A program made the position numbers and the translations under genes. A stretch of 64,000 bases of DNA, from positions 186,001 through 250,000 of the forward strand of contig NZ_AUMT01000002.1 of NCBI RefSeq assembly GCF_000430825.1, given 5' to 3'. The notes below the pieces were generated by a model. The model worked only from the letters and a program-made list of their open reading frames with translations, was not told where the DNA came from and did not search any database. Positions within the stretch are counted from its first letter, which is position 1, and each line of letters starts with the position of its first letter. This DNA is from Chryseobacterium daeguense DSM 19388. Lineage in GTDB: Bacteria; Bacteroidota; Bacteroidia; Flavobacteriales; Weeksellaceae. Below are positions 52,567 through 60,619 of the stretch, one piece after another.

Positions 52567-52628
52567 GAGATTAAGGTTAAGGCTGAAAGAATCACGCTTA
52601 TCTGAGTCTTAATCTTAACCTTAATCTC
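52567..52628. repeat. Long inverted repeat between convergent genes
   Basis: Perfect 15-base arms, GAGATTAAGGTTAAG (52567-52581) and its complement (52614-52628), enclose 32 bases that also read as short GTTAAG/CTTAAT-like units. It may terminate both convergent genes. Its low-complexity, repeat-like arms resemble the nested arms ahead of miaB (63804-63856). Confidence 0.6.
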
Positions 52629-52633
52629 AATAT

Positions 52634-52933
52634 TTAAGCATACTGCTTCAAAAGCTGGGTAAGTGTATTGACATCATGAACGCCGCTTTCTTTCCAAAGC
52701 ATTTCTCCTTTTTTGAAGATGGCTAAAGTAGGAACCCCACGAACGCCGTACTGGCTGGCAAGAGCCGGATATTGGTCTACATCTACCTTTATAATTCTTG
52801 CTCCTTCGCCTACGTTTTCTTTTACGGTATTCAGAACTGAAGACTGTACTTTACACGGCTGGCACCAAGTGGCAAAAAAATCGATTAGAACCGGTCTTTC
52901 AGAGTCTATTATTTCCTGGAATTTTTGTGACAT
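52634..52933 (-). CDS. Thioredoxin family protein with a WCQPC active site
   Basis: The ATG at 52933 gives 99 residues; a start at 52957 would add eight. The active site is FFATWCQPCK (Cys24, Cys27), with Gln in place of the usual Gly of WCGPC. RIIKVDVDQYPALASQYGVRGVPTL contains the conserved cis-Pro block. No signal peptide is present. It lies in the same direction as the rhodanese genes upstream, 140 bases away, which suggests reduction of persulfides formed there. Confidence 0.9.
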   Translation of the reverse strand: MSQKFQEIIDSERPVLIDFFATWCQPCKVQSSVLNTVKENVGEGARIIKVDVDQYPALASQYGVRGVPTLAIFKKGEMLWKESGVHDVNTLTQLLKQYA

Positions 52934-52954
52934 AGTTTTGTATTTTATTAAAAA

Positions 52955-53061
52955 CACTTTAGTTTAAAAGCTTAATTGAAATTAAAATCACTTAAAAGTA
53001 TAAAATCGATGGTTACCGAAACTTTGTGTCTTCAAAATATTTTATTTAATAAACTAAAGTG
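52955..53061. repeat. Inverted repeat flanking the thioredoxin-rhodanese spacer
   Basis: Perfect 12-base arms CACTTTAGTTTA (52955-52966) and TAAACTAAAGTG (53050-53061) enclose 83 bases without an ORF. The spacing is too wide for a terminator. It could be a regulatory fold or remains of a small element. Confidence 0.35.
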
Positions 53062-53073
53062 GTGTATTTAAAA

Positions 53074-53448
53074 TTATTTGATTGAAGATTTCTCATCCTG
53101 AATGGCTTTTACATTTTTCCAGCTTGTGCCGTCATAAACTTCCACGCCATTTTTCTTTAAAATTTCTGTTGCCTTATCGGCCTGAACTCCTAAGTTGCAA
53201 AATACAACCACCTTTTTACCTTTCAGGCTTTCTGCCTTGTTCTCAATTTCTGCAAGCGGAATATTGATGGCATTTTTTGCGGTTCCTTCTGCATATTGTT
53301 CAGGAATTCTTACATCTACCAAGGTTACATCAGGGCTGTTAACCACTTCTCTGATATTGGCTTTGGGTGCTTCTGCTACTGTTGCTGTTTTACAGGCAGT
53401 TAGCATAAAAGTTGAAGCAAGAATAATTCCAAAAATCTTTCCTTTCAT
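53074..53448 (-). CDS. Rhodanese-domain lipoprotein
   Basis: The 124-residue protein has a lipoprotein signal (FGIILASTFMLTAC, Cys19) and one rhodanese domain: VTLVDVRIPEQYAEGTAKNA, INIPLAEIENKAESL and VVFCNLGVQADKATEIL, with the catalytic Cys in VFCNLG. The C-terminus (YDGTSWKNVKAIQ) ends soon after. It begins 10 bases after the stop of the MBL-rhodanese gene, so they are an operon. Working on the periplasmic side, it would handle sulfane sulfur. Confidence 0.9.
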   Translation of the reverse strand: MKGKIFGIILASTFMLTACKTATVAEAPKANIREVVNSPDVTLVDVRIPEQYAEGTAKNAINIPLAEIENKAESLKGKKVVVFCNLGVQADKATEILKKNGVEVYDGTSWKNVKAIQDEKSSIK

Positions 53449-53458
53449 TATTTATCTG

Positions 53459-54868
53459 TTACATTGTTTTTGATTGGCACACAAAATCCGAAGTAGGGAA
53501 TTTCTCTGTTTTTTTAATACCGTTGAAGCCGCCTTCTATTTCAGTAAAGTTTCTGATTCCGTGAGAGTTAAGGATGCTTGCCGCAATCATGCTTCTGTAA
53601 CCTCCTGCGCAATGAAGGAAGAAATGTTCCGAATCATCAATTGTGCTTACCCAGTCGCTGATAAGGTCTAAAGGTTTATTGTAAGCATTATCAATATGTT
53701 CTGCAGAATATTCCGAGATTTTACGAACGTCAATTACTTTTGAATTTTCATTAAATTGAGCTGCAAATTCTTCCGGAGAGATTCTTTTAACTTCATCTGT
53801 TTCTTTTCCTGCATTTTTCCAGGCTTCAAAACCTCCTTTCAGATATCCAACCACATGATCAAAACCTACGCGGCTCAGTCTCGTGATAGCTTCTTCTTCC
53901 GTACCTTCGTCTACAACCAGTAGTAAAGGATGTTTTACATCAACAATTAAAGTTCCCACCCAAGGAGCAAAATCTCCTTTTAAACCAATGTTCACAGAAT
54001 TCGGAACAAATCCTTTGTGGAATTCTGCTGCGCTTCTTGTATCAAGAATCAAAGCTCCGGTATCTTCGGCATACGCTTCGAAATCTTCTGCCGAAATTGG
54101 AGTTAACCCTTTATCCATTACCACATCAAGGCTTTCATAACCTGTTTTGTTCATGGCAACATTCATCCCGAAATATTTTGGCGGAGCGGTAAGTCCGTCC
54201 AGAACTTCTTTGATGAAAGATTCTTTATCAGGCTGATTTAATGCATAATTGGTTCTTTTCTGATTTCCTAAGATATCAACCGTTTCTTTCTGCATATTTT
54301 TCCCGCAAGCAGAGCCTGCACCGTGAGCCGGATATACCGTAATGCTGTTATCCAGAGGCATAATCTTTGTCTGAAGGCTCTCATATAAAATTCCTGCCAA
54401 GTCTTCCTGGGTCAGGCTGGTGGCTTTCTGAGCAAGGTCCGGTCTTCCGACATCTCCTAAAAATAAAGTGTCTCCCGTAAAAATTGCCGTTTCAACGCCG
54501 TTTTCATCAATAAGGAGGTAAGTGGTACTTTCCATGGTGTGGCCGGGAGTATGCAGCGCTTTAATTTTTACCTTTCCGATTTCAAAAATCTGATTGTCTT
54601 CTGCAATAATAGCATCGAACTCAGGCTGTGCGGTAGGTCCGTAAACAATAGGAGCGTCTGTTTTTTTGCTTAAATCCAAATGTCCCGAGACAAAATCTGC
54701 ATGGAAATGGGTTTCAAAAATATATTTTAAAGTTACATTGTCTTTTTCCAGACGATCCAGGTAAGGCTTTACTTCCCTTAGCGGATCAATGATTGCCGCC
54801 TCATTTTCGGATACAATATAGTACGCACCCTGAGCCAGACATCCTGTATATATTTGTTCAACTTTCAT
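53459..54868 (-). CDS. MBL-fold persulfide dioxygenase-like protein with two rhodanese domains
   Basis: The 469-residue protein has an N-terminal metallo-beta-lactamase domain with THFHADFVSGH, HTPGHTMEST and FTGDTLFLGDVGRPDL, which fit ETHE1/persulfide dioxygenase-like enzymes. The two rhodanese domains follow: the first (residues about 265-360) has no Cys at its catalytic position (VVDEGTEEEAI), so it is inactive; the second has HCAGGYRSMIAASIL with a catalytic Cys. It would oxidise glutathione or low-molecular persulfide to sulfite and move sulfur between domains. It is followed by the rhodanese lipoprotein gene. Confidence 0.92.
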   Translation of the reverse strand: MKVEQIYTGCLAQGAYYIVSENEAAIIDPLREVKPYLDRLEKDNVTLKYIFETHFHADFVSGHLDLSKKTDAPIVYGPTAQPEFDAIIAEDNQIFEIGKVKIKALHTPGHTMESTTYLLIDENGVETAIFTGDTLFLGDVGRPDLAQKATSLTQEDLAGILYESLQTKIMPLDNSITVYPAHGAGSACGKNMQKETVDILGNQKRTNYALNQPDKESFIKEVLDGLTAPPKYFGMNVAMNKTGYESLDVVMDKGLTPISAEDFEAYAEDTGALILDTRSAAEFHKGFVPNSVNIGLKGDFAPWVGTLIVDVKHPLLLVVDEGTEEEAITRLSRVGFDHVVGYLKGGFEAWKNAGKETDEVKRISPEEFAAQFNENSKVIDVRKISEYSAEHIDNAYNKPLDLISDWVSTIDDSEHFFLHCAGGYRSMIAASILNSHGIRNFTEIEGGFNGIKKTEKFPTSDFVCQSKTM

Positions 54869-54982
54869 TATTGATGTAACAGTTTTATTGTTGTTATTCG
54901 ATTACAAAAATCGTGTTTATTTTTTTAAATATGGCTAAAAATAAAGAATCTCTGTTGATAGAGGAAATCTATAAAGCGCAAA

Positions 54983-56038
54983 TCACTCTAAAACGTAGAA
55001 AATTTTGTAGAGAATCTCGTTGGAAGATTTGGAAATATTATGATCTGCTTTAAACCGGGCATAGCTTTCCTGCTGTGTTTCGCCTTCAGGATAATCAATT
55101 AAGCCTTTATACTTGTCATAGATATAATCCTTTAATTTTCCGTTTTCAGCGATGACAGTCATGTCAGCGAAATATTTTTTTGTGTCGTCATTCAGTGGCC
55201 ATTCTTTTTCGTGAGCCTTAAAATATTCAAGCATTTTCTCTGCGGCATAGACTTCAGAATCTATTTTCATGTCACTGAAGCCCGTGAGGATTTCCTTCTT
55301 TTCAAGATTTTTCCCCAGCCATACTATTTTTGCTTTTGCAGCTTCGGTAGTGGCGTGCATCATCATGGAATCTCTTTTTACTGAGGACGAGAGAACGATA
55401 TCCGGAACATTTTCTATCGGTAAAGTTTTGATGGAAGCAACATTGAGAACCCCAAAATAATTTTCAACCTTATCTTTAAGCTCTTTCAGCTGGTCATTAC
55501 TCATTTCATCGCTGCTTGCCCTGATCTTAAAAGTCCAGCCGCCACATTCATAAATGGAAAGAAGAGAATTTTTATCCACATATTTTACTCCCTTGAAAAA
55601 ATCCCGCTCTCCCAAAGAATTTTGGAAGATGGAATAGATGTAATTAACTCTCACATTTTCATTGGATAAGCTTCCGAAAGATGGTTTAAGTTTAACATAA
55701 TCCTTTGAGTTCTGATTCAGAGCATAATTATAAGTGTAAAATTCATCCCTTAGCAATTGATTATCAATGGAATTTTTAGGATAAAGGTAGATGGTAACCA
55801 GACTTTTACTTTTCTTTGAAAGCTGCTGCACATAGCTCACAGAGATATGCCTATTCTTCATGTCATAAGAATAAATGGCCTGTCTCTGAAAACCTGACCA
55901 AAGCATTGGAAAGATGATTTTCGTGGCAGGATGGGTAAAATCCGATGTTATTTTCAAATCCACCGGCTGTTTCCTATCCTGTGAGAAAAACACCGAGAAA
56001 ATAAAACTCAGAGCAAAAAATAAATTTTTCTTTATCAT
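54983..56038 (-). CDS. Secreted protein of unknown function
   Basis: The 351-residue protein has a signal peptide (KKNLFFALSFIFSVFFSQ) and a mature part without recognised motifs. Conserved-looking blocks include TKIIFPMLWSGFQRQAIYSY near the start, LLSIYECGGWTFKIRASSDE in the middle, and KGLIDYPEGETQQESYARFK near the end. A C-terminal helical part has DYIYDKYKGL. It stands alone, divergent from the HerA-like gene. I do not recognise the family. Confidence 0.7.
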   Translation of the reverse strand: MIKKNLFFALSFIFSVFFSQDRKQPVDLKITSDFTHPATKIIFPMLWSGFQRQAIYSYDMKNRHISVSYVQQLSKKSKSLVTIYLYPKNSIDNQLLRDEFYTYNYALNQNSKDYVKLKPSFGSLSNENVRVNYIYSIFQNSLGERDFFKGVKYVDKNSLLSIYECGGWTFKIRASSDEMSNDQLKELKDKVENYFGVLNVASIKTLPIENVPDIVLSSSVKRDSMMMHATTEAAKAKIVWLGKNLEKKEILTGFSDMKIDSEVYAAEKMLEYFKAHEKEWPLNDDTKKYFADMTVIAENGKLKDYIYDKYKGLIDYPEGETQQESYARFKADHNISKSSNEILYKIFYVLE

Positions 56039-56162
56039 GGTTTAATTTGATTGTTAAAACAAAAATATCTATAAAAATTAATAACAGCGCCTCATTAATA
56101 ATATTTTTTAATGAACAGATATTTTCCAAAAAATTTTATATTTATATGTTTAAAAATATCAA

Positions 56163-57689
56163 ATGGCAGATAAAGCAAAATTTATTGAAGAACTGAACGC
56201 AAGATACACCCCTAAAGGAGAGCATATTATACTGGGGAAAGCAATGCTGGACGGGGAAGTTGTTCCTGAAGTTAATGTCACTATCCCTCTTAAAACCATC
56301 AACCGCCACGGTCTTATTGCAGGAGCAACAGGAACCGGGAAAACCAAAACGCTGCAGGTTTTTGCAGAGCAGCTTTCCCATGCGGGAGTTCCTTCATTGG
56401 TTTTGGATATTAAAGGAGATTTTTCCGGGATTGCAGAAGCAGGGCAAAAAAATCCGATGATTGAAGAAAGATATGCAAAAACCCAGCTTCCTTACAATCC
56501 ACAGGCTTTTCCAGTAGAGCTGATGACGATTTCCGGAGAAAGAGGAGTGAAGCTGAGGGCTACCGTCACGGAATTCGGGCCGGTTTTATTAAGTAAAATT
56601 TTACAGTTGAATGAAACTCAGCAAAGTATCATGTCAATTGTTTTTAAATACTGTGATGATAAAGGATTGCCTTTAATTGATCTTAATGACCTGAAAAAAG
56701 TTTTACAATACGTCACAGAAAATGCTCAGGGTAAAGCAGAGCTGGCTTCCAATTATGGTTCCATTGCTTCTGCTTCATTGGGTGCTATTCTGAGGTCCAT
56801 TGTTGCGTTGGAGCAGCAGGGTGCGGGAAGCTTTTTCGGCGAACTGAGCTTCGATGTGCATGATTTGCTTGAAACCAGGGACGGAAAAGGAGTGGTAAAT
56901 ATCCTGCGCGTTGCTGATATTCAAAGTAAGCCACAATTATTTTCAACATTTATGCTTTCTCTTTTTGCGGAAATCTATATGACTTTCCCGGAAGAAGGCG
57001 ACAGCGGAAAACCTAAGCTGGTGCTGTTTATTGATGAAGCCCATCTTATTTTCGATGAATCTTCAAAAGCTTTGGTTTCTCAGATCGAAACTATGGTAAA
57101 GCTCATCCGCTCAAAAGGAGTGGGGATTTATTTTATTACACAGATTCCCGGAGATGTTCCGGAATCCGTGCTTTCACAATTAGGCTTAAAAATACAGCAT
57201 GCCCTAAGAGGCTTTACGGCAAAAGATAAAAAGGAAATTTCGAAAGCAGTAGAAAATTATCCTACCACAGAGTTTTACGATGCTTCCACCCTCATTCAGA
57301 ATTTAGGAATCGGGGAAGCATTTATTACGGCTTTGGATGAAAAAGGAATCCCGACTCCGCTGGTTCACACCTATTTAATTTCTCCTGAATCCAGAATGGA
57401 TGTTCTTAATGATGCAGAAATCACGGAGCTTACCAACAGATCTGCGCTCGTTGCAAAATATGATAAACTTGTAGACAACGAATCTGCCTACGAAATGCTT
57501 GTAAAAAGGATGGAAGGCGCAGCACAGAATGCATCTCCTGAACAAAAAACCAGACCGGTGAAAGAAGAGCCGGGAATGTTTGAGCAGGTTTTGCAAAGCA
57601 GGGCGGGAAGAACTTTCACCAGTACATTGATGCGTGAAGGAGCAAAAGCGATCCTTGGAATGCTTGGTTTAGGAGGAAGAAGGCGGTAA
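56163..57689 (+). CDS. HerA-like ATPase (DUF853 family)
   Basis: The 508-residue protein has the Walker A block IAGATGTGKTKTLQVFAEQL at about residue 56, LVLDIKGDFSGIAEAGQKN, and the Walker B LVLFIDEAHLIFDESSKALV. VRSIVALEQQGAGSFFGEL-like and LSQLGLKIQHALRGFTAKDK blocks complete the DUF853/HerA set of ring ATPases. Such proteins are helicase-like ATPases, some with antiphage partners elsewhere, but no partner gene is next to it. The C-terminus is Gly/Arg-rich (AILGMLGLGGRRR). It is cytoplasmic and probably hexameric. Confidence 0.88.
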   Translation: MADKAKFIEELNARYTPKGEHIILGKAMLDGEVVPEVNVTIPLKTINRHGLIAGATGTGKTKTLQVFAEQLSHAGVPSLVLDIKGDFSGIAEAGQKNPMIEERYAKTQLPYNPQAFPVELMTISGERGVKLRATVTEFGPVLLSKILQLNETQQSIMSIVFKYCDDKGLPLIDLNDLKKVLQYVTENAQGKAELASNYGSIASASLGAILRSIVALEQQGAGSFFGELSFDVHDLLETRDGKGVVNILRVADIQSKPQLFSTFMLSLFAEIYMTFPEEGDSGKPKLVLFIDEAHLIFDESSKALVSQIETMVKLIRSKGVGIYFITQIPGDVPESVLSQLGLKIQHALRGFTAKDKKEISKAVENYPTTEFYDASTLIQNLGIGEAFITALDEKGIPTPLVHTYLISPESRMDVLNDAEITELTNRSALVAKYDKLVDNESAYEMLVKRMEGAAQNASPEQKTRPVKEEPGMFEQVLQSRAGRTFTSTLMREGAKAILGMLGLGGRRR

Positions 57690-57818
57690 AATTATAATTT
57701 TTTATTATTTTAGCAGGATTGCCCTGTCAACAAAGGAAATGTTGTGTATTTTAGCTTTATTAAAAATTTTGTCTTAAAGGATATTATTTAATCTAAAAAG
57801 AATTTGTATAAAATTTAA

Positions 57819-59042
57819 ATGTATTCAATAATCGATATAGAAAGTAATGGTGCAGGTTACAGGAAAGAATGCATTATAGATATCGCCATTTACAGATATG
57901 ATGGTCAGAAAATTGTTGACCAGTTTATTTCTCTTGTAAACCCCGAAAACGATATCACGCCTTTTGTACAAAAACTGACCAATATTACCCCGAAAATGGT
58001 CAAAACCGCCCCGAAGTTTCATGAAATTGCAAGAAGAATTATTGAAATTACGGCTAATACAACATTAGTAGGACATAATATAGATTTCGATTACAGGATG
58101 CTGCGACAGTCTTTTCAGAGACTTGGTTATGATTTTAAAATCAATACATTAGATACGATCCCTCTGGCTAAAAAGCTTATTCCTGATGAGGTAAGCTATT
58201 CTCTCGGGAAGCTGGTGAAGTCTTTGGGAATTCCTTTGACGAACCATCACAGGGCGGAAGGAGATGCGCGCGCAACGCTGGAATTATTCAGGCTTTTGGT
58301 ATCAAAAGATACAGAAAATGAAATCATTCAAAAACAGCATGAAGAAACGAATGCGAAAACATATATCAATAAAATCAAAGAATTAACGCAGGATCTTCCG
58401 AACGAAAAAGGTTTTGTTTACTTTCAGAATGAAGAAGGAAAGATCATTTTTTCGGATCATGTTCAGGATATTAATAAATTTTCCAAGAAAATTTTTAATT
58501 CCAAATCAAAAAAATGGGAAGGCATTCAGAGGGATGTTGAACAGATCAATTTTGAGCTTACAGGAACGGATATTATTGCGAAATTAATTTTAAATTCAAA
58601 AGGAATTAAAAAAAGGGAAGTACTTCCATTCGGGCTTTATTACAGGAATGACAAGTACATCGTTGAAAAAAATAAGCTCAACAAGCTGGAAAAACCGATC
58701 CTGAAATTCAGGTCTTTTACCCAGGGTTCAAAAGCGACCCAGTTTATTGGTAAAATAGAAGAATATAGTGATATAGAGGCTTTTAAAAAGAAAATAGATT
58801 TCAAAAAAAAGAGTGAGCTTTGGCTTGGGCAGGGAAGGAAGCTGGGAGAAAAATTATTCCTGATCATCGAAAACGGAAAAGTGGTTTCTTATGGTTTTTA
58901 CGAGCTTTTTACGCAGATTCAGACTTTAAGCAAACTTTCAAAACTGAAAATCGACCTGCTTTTCCAGTCCGGCGATCTTAATAATGAATTGCAGCTGGCC
59001 CTGATCCGTGGCGATTTTGAGACGCTCCCCCTACCAAAATAA
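57819..59042 (+). CDS. DEDDh exonuclease fused to a degenerate GIY-YIG/UvrC-N-like domain
   Basis: The first 160 residues form a DnaQ-type 3'-5' exonuclease: Asp6 and Glu8 in IIDIESNG, Asp89 in GHNIDFDYRML, and His144 and Asp149 in HHRAEGDARATL, so this domain looks intact. Residues about 193-285 read LPNEKGFVYFQNEEGKIIF, then FELTGTDIIAKLILNSKGIK and LPFGLYYRNDK, which align with the GIY-YIG domain at the start of UvrC. The GIY and YIG tyrosines are partly lost and the metal-binding Glu (in LLLEHxxIK of UvrC) is Asn259. The rest (about 290-407) is unassigned. It resembles the PolC-like exonuclease/GIY-YIG fusions of Bacteroidota. Stands alone. Confidence 0.82.
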   Translation: MYSIIDIESNGAGYRKECIIDIAIYRYDGQKIVDQFISLVNPENDITPFVQKLTNITPKMVKTAPKFHEIARRIIEITANTTLVGHNIDFDYRMLRQSFQRLGYDFKINTLDTIPLAKKLIPDEVSYSLGKLVKSLGIPLTNHHRAEGDARATLELFRLLVSKDTENEIIQKQHEETNAKTYINKIKELTQDLPNEKGFVYFQNEEGKIIFSDHVQDINKFSKKIFNSKSKKWEGIQRDVEQINFELTGTDIIAKLILNSKGIKKREVLPFGLYYRNDKYIVEKNKLNKLEKPILKFRSFTQGSKATQFIGKIEEYSDIEAFKKKIDFKKKSELWLGQGRKLGEKLFLIIENGKVVSYGFYELFTQIQTLSKLSKLKIDLLFQSGDLNNELQLALIRGDFETLPLPK

Positions 59043-59121
59043 AAAGGAATTTTCAAACTTCAGATCAATTTTCTATAAATAAAAAAAGAATTAGTATTTT
59101 TGCAAAAAAATAAAGGAAGCA

Positions 59122-59193
59122 ATGCTAAATTTTAAACAAAATAAAACTGGTAAAAAGGGAACTGTAAAGTTCTCTAAGGTTTGGAATGTATAA
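59122..59193 (+). CDS. Candidate lysine-rich leader peptide upstream of lysA
   Basis: A 23-codon ORF (MLNFKQNKTGKKGTVKFSKV then WNV) has six Lys codons. A purine-rich AAGGAAG precedes the ATG by two bases. A TATTTTTG box lies 20 bases upstream. Its stop codon overlaps the first arm of a possible antiterminator. It could be a leader peptide for transcription attenuation of lysA, but in A-rich DNA a Lys-rich short ORF can arise by chance. Confidence 0.4.
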   Translation: MLNFKQNKTGKKGTVKFSKVWNV

Positions 59194-59258
59194 AAGAGTT
59201 GTATTGCATAAAAATAATTATTGTGGCAGACTCTTTTTCCGAAGGATCTGCCTTTTTT
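59192..59258 (+). promoter_or_regulatory. Possible lysA attenuator: terminator and alternative hairpin
   Basis: Terminator: GGCAGA (59225-59230) with TCTGCC (59247-59252), a 16-base loop and six T. Alternative: AAAAGAGT (59192-59199) with ACTCTTTT (59230-59237), which uses bases at the base of the terminator. The two pairings exclude each other. A ribosome paused on the leader ORF would free the first arm, and one at its stop codon would cover it. Confidence 0.45.
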
Positions 59259-59274
59259 ATGCTAAAATGAAATT

Positions 59275-60474
59275 ATGAATTCAAAAGAATTGCTAAAGAT
59301 TGCCAATGAGTTTGGCACGCCGGTGTATGTTTATGACGCAGAATCTATTAAGACTCAATACGAGAAACTTACATCTTCTTTTTTAAAACATACTAAGTTC
59401 TTCTACGCAGCGAAGGCCTTGACGAATATTAACATCCTGAAATATGTCAAGAACCTTGGCGCTTCTTTGGATTGCGTATCCATTAATGAAGTAAAGCTTG
59501 GTCTTAAAGCCGGTTTTCCGAAAGAAAAAATATTATTTACCCCAAACTGTGTAGACCTTGCTGAGATTGAAGAGGCAATGCAGTATGGTGTTCATATTAA
59601 TATTGATAATATTTCTATTCTGGAGCAGTTCGGGAATAAATACGGGGATACCTATCCTATTTTAGTAAGAATCAACCCGCATATTTTTGCCGGAGGAAAT
59701 TATAAGATTTCTACAGGGCATATTGATAGTAAATTTGGGATCTCCATTCACCAGGTTCGCCATATCGAAAGAGTGATGAAAAGTACCAACCTTAATGTGG
59801 AAGGACTTCACATGCATACCGGAAGTGAGATCAAAGATCCTGAAGTATTCCTGCAGGCGCTGGAAATCATGCTGGAATTATCAGAACATTTCCCGAACCT
59901 GAAATACCTGGACATGGGAAGCGGCTTCAAAATTCCGTATCAGGACAGTGAAGAGGAGACAGACGTAAAAACGCTTGGTAAAAAAGTAGAAAAAGTAATT
60001 TCAGAATTTTCAAAATCAACAGGTAAAAAGTTTGAGCTTTGGTTTGAACCGGGAAAATTCCTGGTTGGAAAAAGCGGATATTTACTCGTTAAGGCTAATG
60101 TTATTAAACAAACTACCGCTACCGTGTTTGTAGGAGTAAATTCAGGATTCAATCATCTGATCCGTCCTATGTTCTATGACTCTTATCACGTTATCGAAAA
60201 TCTATCAAATCCGAAAGGAGCAGAGAGAATTTATACTGTTGTCGGAAATATTTGTGAAACAGATACTTTTGCCTGGGACAGAAAACTGAATGAAGTAAGA
60301 GAAGGGGATATCCTTGCTTTCCACAATGCCGGGGCTTACGGTTTTGAAATGAGTTCAAATTTTAATTCAAGATTAAAGCCTGCCGAGGTTTTATTTTTAG
60401 ACGGAAAAGCTCACCTGATAAGAAAAAGAGATGAGTTTGAAGATCTTTTGAGAAATCAGATTGAAGTAATTTAA
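59275..60474 (+). CDS. lysA: Diaminopimelate decarboxylase
   Basis: The 399-residue PLP enzyme has FFYAAKALTNINILKYV with the PLP-binding Lys, VCINEVKLGLKAG-type (here CVSINEVKLGLKAGF), VEGLHMHTGSEI, MGSGFKIPYQ, FEPGKFLVGKSG, VGNICETDTFAW with the catalytic Cys, and FHNAGAYGFEMSSNFNSR. These fit the fold III decarboxylases. It converts meso-diaminopimelate to L-lysine. The C-terminus ends LRNQIEVI. A terminator follows. The 232 bases upstream hold the candidate attenuator and leader ORF. Confidence 0.96.
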   Translation: MNSKELLKIANEFGTPVYVYDAESIKTQYEKLTSSFLKHTKFFYAAKALTNINILKYVKNLGASLDCVSINEVKLGLKAGFPKEKILFTPNCVDLAEIEEAMQYGVHINIDNISILEQFGNKYGDTYPILVRINPHIFAGGNYKISTGHIDSKFGISIHQVRHIERVMKSTNLNVEGLHMHTGSEIKDPEVFLQALEIMLELSEHFPNLKYLDMGSGFKIPYQDSEEETDVKTLGKKVEKVISEFSKSTGKKFELWFEPGKFLVGKSGYLLVKANVIKQTTATVFVGVNSGFNHLIRPMFYDSYHVIENLSNPKGAERIYTVVGNICETDTFAWDRKLNEVREGDILAFHNAGAYGFEMSSNFNSRLKPAEVLFLDGKAHLIRKRDEFEDLLRNQIEVI

Positions 60475-60482
60475 TGATATGG

Positions 60483-60508
60483 CTCCGCAAGAAATTGCGG
60501 AGTTTTTT
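60483..60508 (+). terminator. Terminator of lysA
   Basis: A perfect eight-base stem (60483-60490 with 60495-60502) with a GAAA loop is followed by six T. Confidence 0.88.
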
Positions 60509-60619
60509 ATTGTTAAAATTATTCGTAAAATACATTGCTGTGGCATAATCTTTACAGCGATAAATATGTTTTTAATATGAAATATTATCAATAACTTCAT
60601 AACACCAAAAAATATAAAT

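Noticed and set aside
56163..57689. A HerA-based antiphage system (HerA with a partner nuclease or Sir2)
   Set aside because: The neighbours are an unrelated secreted protein gene and an exonuclease gene 130 bases away that also has homologs without HerA; the DUF853 form is widespread as a lone gene.
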